Below, in pieces: positions 6,384-7,808 of a DNA stretch of 7,808 nt (position 1 is its first letter; every line of letters starts with the position of its first letter). The stretch is taken from contig JACMLV010000356.1 in NCBI GenBank assembly GCA_014379395.1, positions 1 to 7,808 on the forward strand. The letters are read 5' to 3'. The stretch comes from Burkholderiaceae bacterium. Lineage in GTDB: Bacteria > Pseudomonadota > Gammaproteobacteria > Burkholderiales > Burkholderiaceae_D. Under the pieces are notes generated by a model. That model was not told where the DNA came from, ran no database searches, and saw only the letters and a list, made by a program, of their open reading frames with translations. Both the position numbers and the translations under genes were made by a program.

Positions 6384-6415
6384 ATTATCGCCCGAGCGGG
6401 CGTGCTGCGGTGCAA
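6384..6415 (-). promoter_or_regulatory. Weak promoter candidate with a dyad upstream of the cNMP-binding gene
   Basis: On the minus strand GATAAT (plus 6384-6389) is a good -10 match, and TTGCAC (plus 6410-6415) is a fair -35, but the spacer is 20 bases, longer than the usual 16-18. Between them lies a perfect dyad CGCCCG-AG-CGGGCG (6389-6402), which may be an operator. The long spacer could mean that a regulator is required, or that the real -35 is elsewhere. Confidence 0.3.
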
Positions 6416-6501
6416 TAATTACATGGCCTGTGGTTCGGCGAACACAGCGAGAGTTGGTCGTCGGCGCGGCGCGATCCGGATCGGGCGTGTCGGGGGAGAG
6501 G

Positions 6502-6535
6502 GGAAAAGCGAAGAGGAAAAGCGAAGGGGAAAAAG
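6502..6535. repeat. 13-bp purine-rich tandem repeat
   Basis: GGAAAAGCGAAG occurs at 6502-6513 and 6515-6526, and a third degenerate copy starts at 6528 (GGAAAAAGC), giving a period of 13 bases. On the minus strand it reads as repeated CTTTTCC blocks directly downstream of the tRNA terminator. Confidence 0.75.
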
Positions 6536-6563
6536 CATAAGGGCCCGACGAATCGGGCCCTTA
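6530..6563 (-). terminator. Intrinsic terminator of the tRNA-Val/tRNA-Asp transcript
   Basis: A perfect 11-bp stem TAAGGGCCCGA/TCGGGCCCTTA (plus-strand arms 6538-6548 and 6553-6563) encloses a UUCG loop in minus-strand sense. After the stem come TGC and a five-base T-run (A-run 6530-6534 on plus). It lies 7 bases beyond the CCA end of tRNA-Asp, and further T-blocks follow in the 13-bp repeat. Confidence 0.92.
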
Positions 6564-6570
6564 CAGGTGT

Positions 6571-6647
6571 TGGCGGAGTGGACGGGACTCGAACCCGCGA
6601 CCCCCGACGTGACAGGCCGGTATTCTAACCAACTGAACTACCACTCC
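6571..6647 (-). tRNA. tRNA-Asp (GUC)
   Basis: This is a complete 77-base cloverleaf on the minus strand. The acceptor stem GGAGTGG/CCACTCC is followed by discriminator G and an encoded CCA (plus-strand TGG 6571-6573). The anticodon loop is CTGTCAC with anticodon GTC (plus 6611-6613), closed by a stem with one G-U pair. The D-arm AGTTCAGTTGGTTAGAAT and T-loop GGGTTCGAGTCCC are standard. It is the second gene of a two-tRNA transcript and is followed directly by the terminator. Confidence 0.98.
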
Positions 6648-6699
6648 AAACTCATATGATCTGTACTTCGATCCATAAAGCATGAATGTTTTTCTGATC

Positions 6700-6775
6700 T
6701 GGTGGGTGCTGAGAGGCTCGAACTCCCGACCTACGCCTTGTAAGGGCGCCGCTCTACCAACTGAGCTAAGCACCC
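6700..6775 (-). tRNA. tRNA-Val (UAC)
   Basis: This is a complete 76-base cloverleaf on the minus strand. The acceptor stem GGGTGCT/AGCACCC is followed by discriminator A and an encoded CCA (plus-strand TGG 6700-6702). The anticodon loop is CTTACAA with anticodon TAC (plus 6740-6742). The D-arm AGCTCAGTTGGTAGAGC is standard, and the T-stem GGGAG/CTCTC is fully paired around TTCGAGC. A spacer of 52 bases separates it from tRNA-Asp, and they should be co-transcribed. Confidence 0.98.
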
Positions 6776-6830
6776 TACGCCTACCTCAGAAAAACATCCG
6801 ACGTTTGTCACCACGTCTGAAGAGGCCCGA

Positions 6831-6884
6831 ATTTTACAATGGCCCGCAAAAGTTCCGCAAGGGTTTTTTGGAAAAAAATCAAAA
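6831..6884 (-). promoter_or_regulatory. Candidate tRNA operon promoter with UP-like A/T tracts
   Basis: On the minus strand TTGCGG (plus 6855-6860) and TAAAAT (plus 6831-6836, 5 of 6 to consensus) are 18 bases apart. The GC-rich stretch TCGGGCC after the -10 resembles the discriminator of stringently controlled stable-RNA promoters. Upstream of the -35 are A/T runs (plus 6864-6869 T6, 6872-6878 A7, 6881-6884 A4), placed like an UP element. The start would be near 6824, leaving about 50 bases of 5' leader to be processed before tRNA-Val. Confidence 0.55.
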
Positions 6885-6971
6885 CCCGTTCCGGCGCCGG
6901 CGCCATCGAATCGGCGGCGGCCTTTCTGCTACAGTCGCAGACGAAGAATTGAGGCCCGACCGGAGAAGACG

Positions 6972-7808
6972 ATGAGCGAACCAATCAAATCGGACGCGGC
7001 GCGCGCCGTGCTGCTGGACTTGTTCCAGGCCGCGTTGAAGGCGGTCGATCCGCTCGAGGTGATGACGGCGCACCTGCCGCCGCCGCCCAAGGGGCGCACC
7101 GTCGTGATCGGCGCCGGCAAGGCCGCCGCGCGCATGGCGCAGTGCGTCGAGCAGCACTGGCGGGGCGGGTTGAGCGGCCTGGTGGTGACGCGCTACGGCC
7201 ACGGCGCGCCGACGCGCCAGATCGAGGTGCTGGAAGCGGGCCATCCGTTGCCGGACGTCGCCGGCCAAGCCGCCGCCGCCCGCATCCTGGAGACGGTGCG
7301 CGGCCTGGGCCCGGACGACCTGGTGCTGTGCCTGATGTCGGGCGGCGGCTCGGCGCTGCTGTCGCTGCCCGCGCCCGGCTTGTCGTTCGAGGAAAAGCGC
7401 GCCATCAACCGCACCCTGCTTAATAGCGGCGCGCCGATCGGCCAGATCAATTGCGTGCGCAAGCACCTGTCGGCGATCAAGGGCGGGCGGCTGGCGCTGG
7501 CTTGCCATCCGGCGCGGGTGGTCACGCTGGTGCTCTCCGACGTGCCCGGCGACGATCCGTCCGTGGTCGCCTCCGGCCCGACGCTGGCCGATGCCAGCAC
7601 CCTCGAAGAAGCCCTGCGCATCCTCGACCAGTACGCCATTCCGCTCACGCCGGCGCTGCGCGCGCTGCTGGGCGACCCGGCGCGCGAGACGCCCAAGCCG
7701 GGTGATCCTCGCCTGCAAGGCAACCACGCGGTCGTCATCGCCACGGCGCAGGAGGCGCTCGACGCGGCGGCGCGGGCGGCCAGCGCGGCCGGCTACACGC
7801 CGCTGATC
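6972..7808 (+). CDS. Glycerate 2-kinase, MOFRL/GckA type (3' end outside window)
   Basis: The frame is open from ATG 6972 to the last base, giving 279 residues of a family of about 420-450. These enzymes phosphorylate D-glycerate with ATP, mostly to 2-phosphoglycerate, in glyoxylate/tartrate and serine-type pathways; homologues are often labelled ttuD or hydroxypyruvate reductase. Visible motifs are VVIGAGKAAARMA (44-56; Lys50 matches the conserved GxGK lysine), VVTRYGHGAP, EAGHPLPD, LCLMSGGGSALLSLPAPG (S123-GGGS), INCVRKHLSAIKGGRLA, and VLSDVPGDDPSVVASGPT (187-204), all in the N-terminal DUF4147 domain. The C-terminal MOFRL domain lies beyond the window. GGAG (6962-6965) is six bases before the start. 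The promoter is unclear: an extended -10-like TGCTACAGT (6927-6935) has no good -35. It diverges from the tRNA operon across a 196-base spacer. Confidence 0.93.
   Translation, partial: MSEPIKSDAARAVLLDLFQAALKAVDPLEVMTAHLPPPPKGRTVVIGAGKAAARMAQCVEQHWRGGLSGLVVTRYGHGAPTRQIEVLEAGHPLPDVAGQAAAARILETVRGLGPDDLVLCLMSGGGSALLSLPAPGLSFEEKRAINRTLLNSGAPIGQINCVRKHLSAIKGGRLALACHPARVVTLVLSDVPGDDPSVVASGPTLADASTLEEALRILDQYAIPLTPALRALLGDPARETPKPGDPRLQGNHAVVIATAQEALDAAARAASAAGYTPLI

Noticed and set aside
6472..6483. 12-bp palindrome CGATCCGGATCG
   Set aside because: It is an isolated perfect palindrome far from any start site, compatible with chance in GC-rich DNA, and no partner element is seen.
6571..6775. Possible integrative-element attachment site at the tRNA genes
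   Set aside because: I see no second copy of either tRNA 3' end in the window, and no integrase or phage gene nearby.

Overview
The window looks like chromosomal DNA from a high-GC betaproteobacterium, most likely Oxalobacteraceae (Massilia, Duganella or Janthinobacterium relatives). I infer this from the GC-rich third codon positions, the ahpC-ahpF pair, the tRNA sequences and the general look of the proteins. No database was searched. Nothing in the window suggests a prophage, insertion sequence, integron or CRISPR array, so it reads as mostly ordinary core genome.

Layout from left to right: the 3' end of a YgiQ-family radical SAM gene (+) with a hairpin after it; a lipoprotein gene (+) made of a lipobox, one Ig-like Big_2 domain and seven RCC1 repeats, so probably a secreted seven-bladed propeller; a hairpin-rich spacer; then a peroxide-defence unit, ahpC and ahpF (+), preceded by a four-half-site OxyR-like operator and a sigma-70-like promoter, with a GC-rich hairpin between the two genes. 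ahpF ends in a shared bidirectional terminator facing a two-gene minus-strand operon. That operon encodes a stand-alone cyclic-nucleotide-binding-domain protein without an HTH, overlapping by 4 bases (ATGA) a PerM/AI-2E-family membrane transporter.

Further right is a minus-strand tRNA pair, tRNA-Val(UAC) then tRNA-Asp(GUC), closed by a strong UUCG-loop terminator and a 13-bp pyrimidine-rich tandem repeat. Divergent from it and running off the right edge is an MOFRL-type glycerate 2-kinase gene (+).

Functionally, AhpF passes electrons from NAD(P)H to AhpC, which reduces peroxides, and the operator explains peroxide induction. The most speculative but most interesting unit is the coupled cNMP-sensor/permease pair, which could be a ligand-gated transport module. 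I found no clear undescribed multi-gene system.
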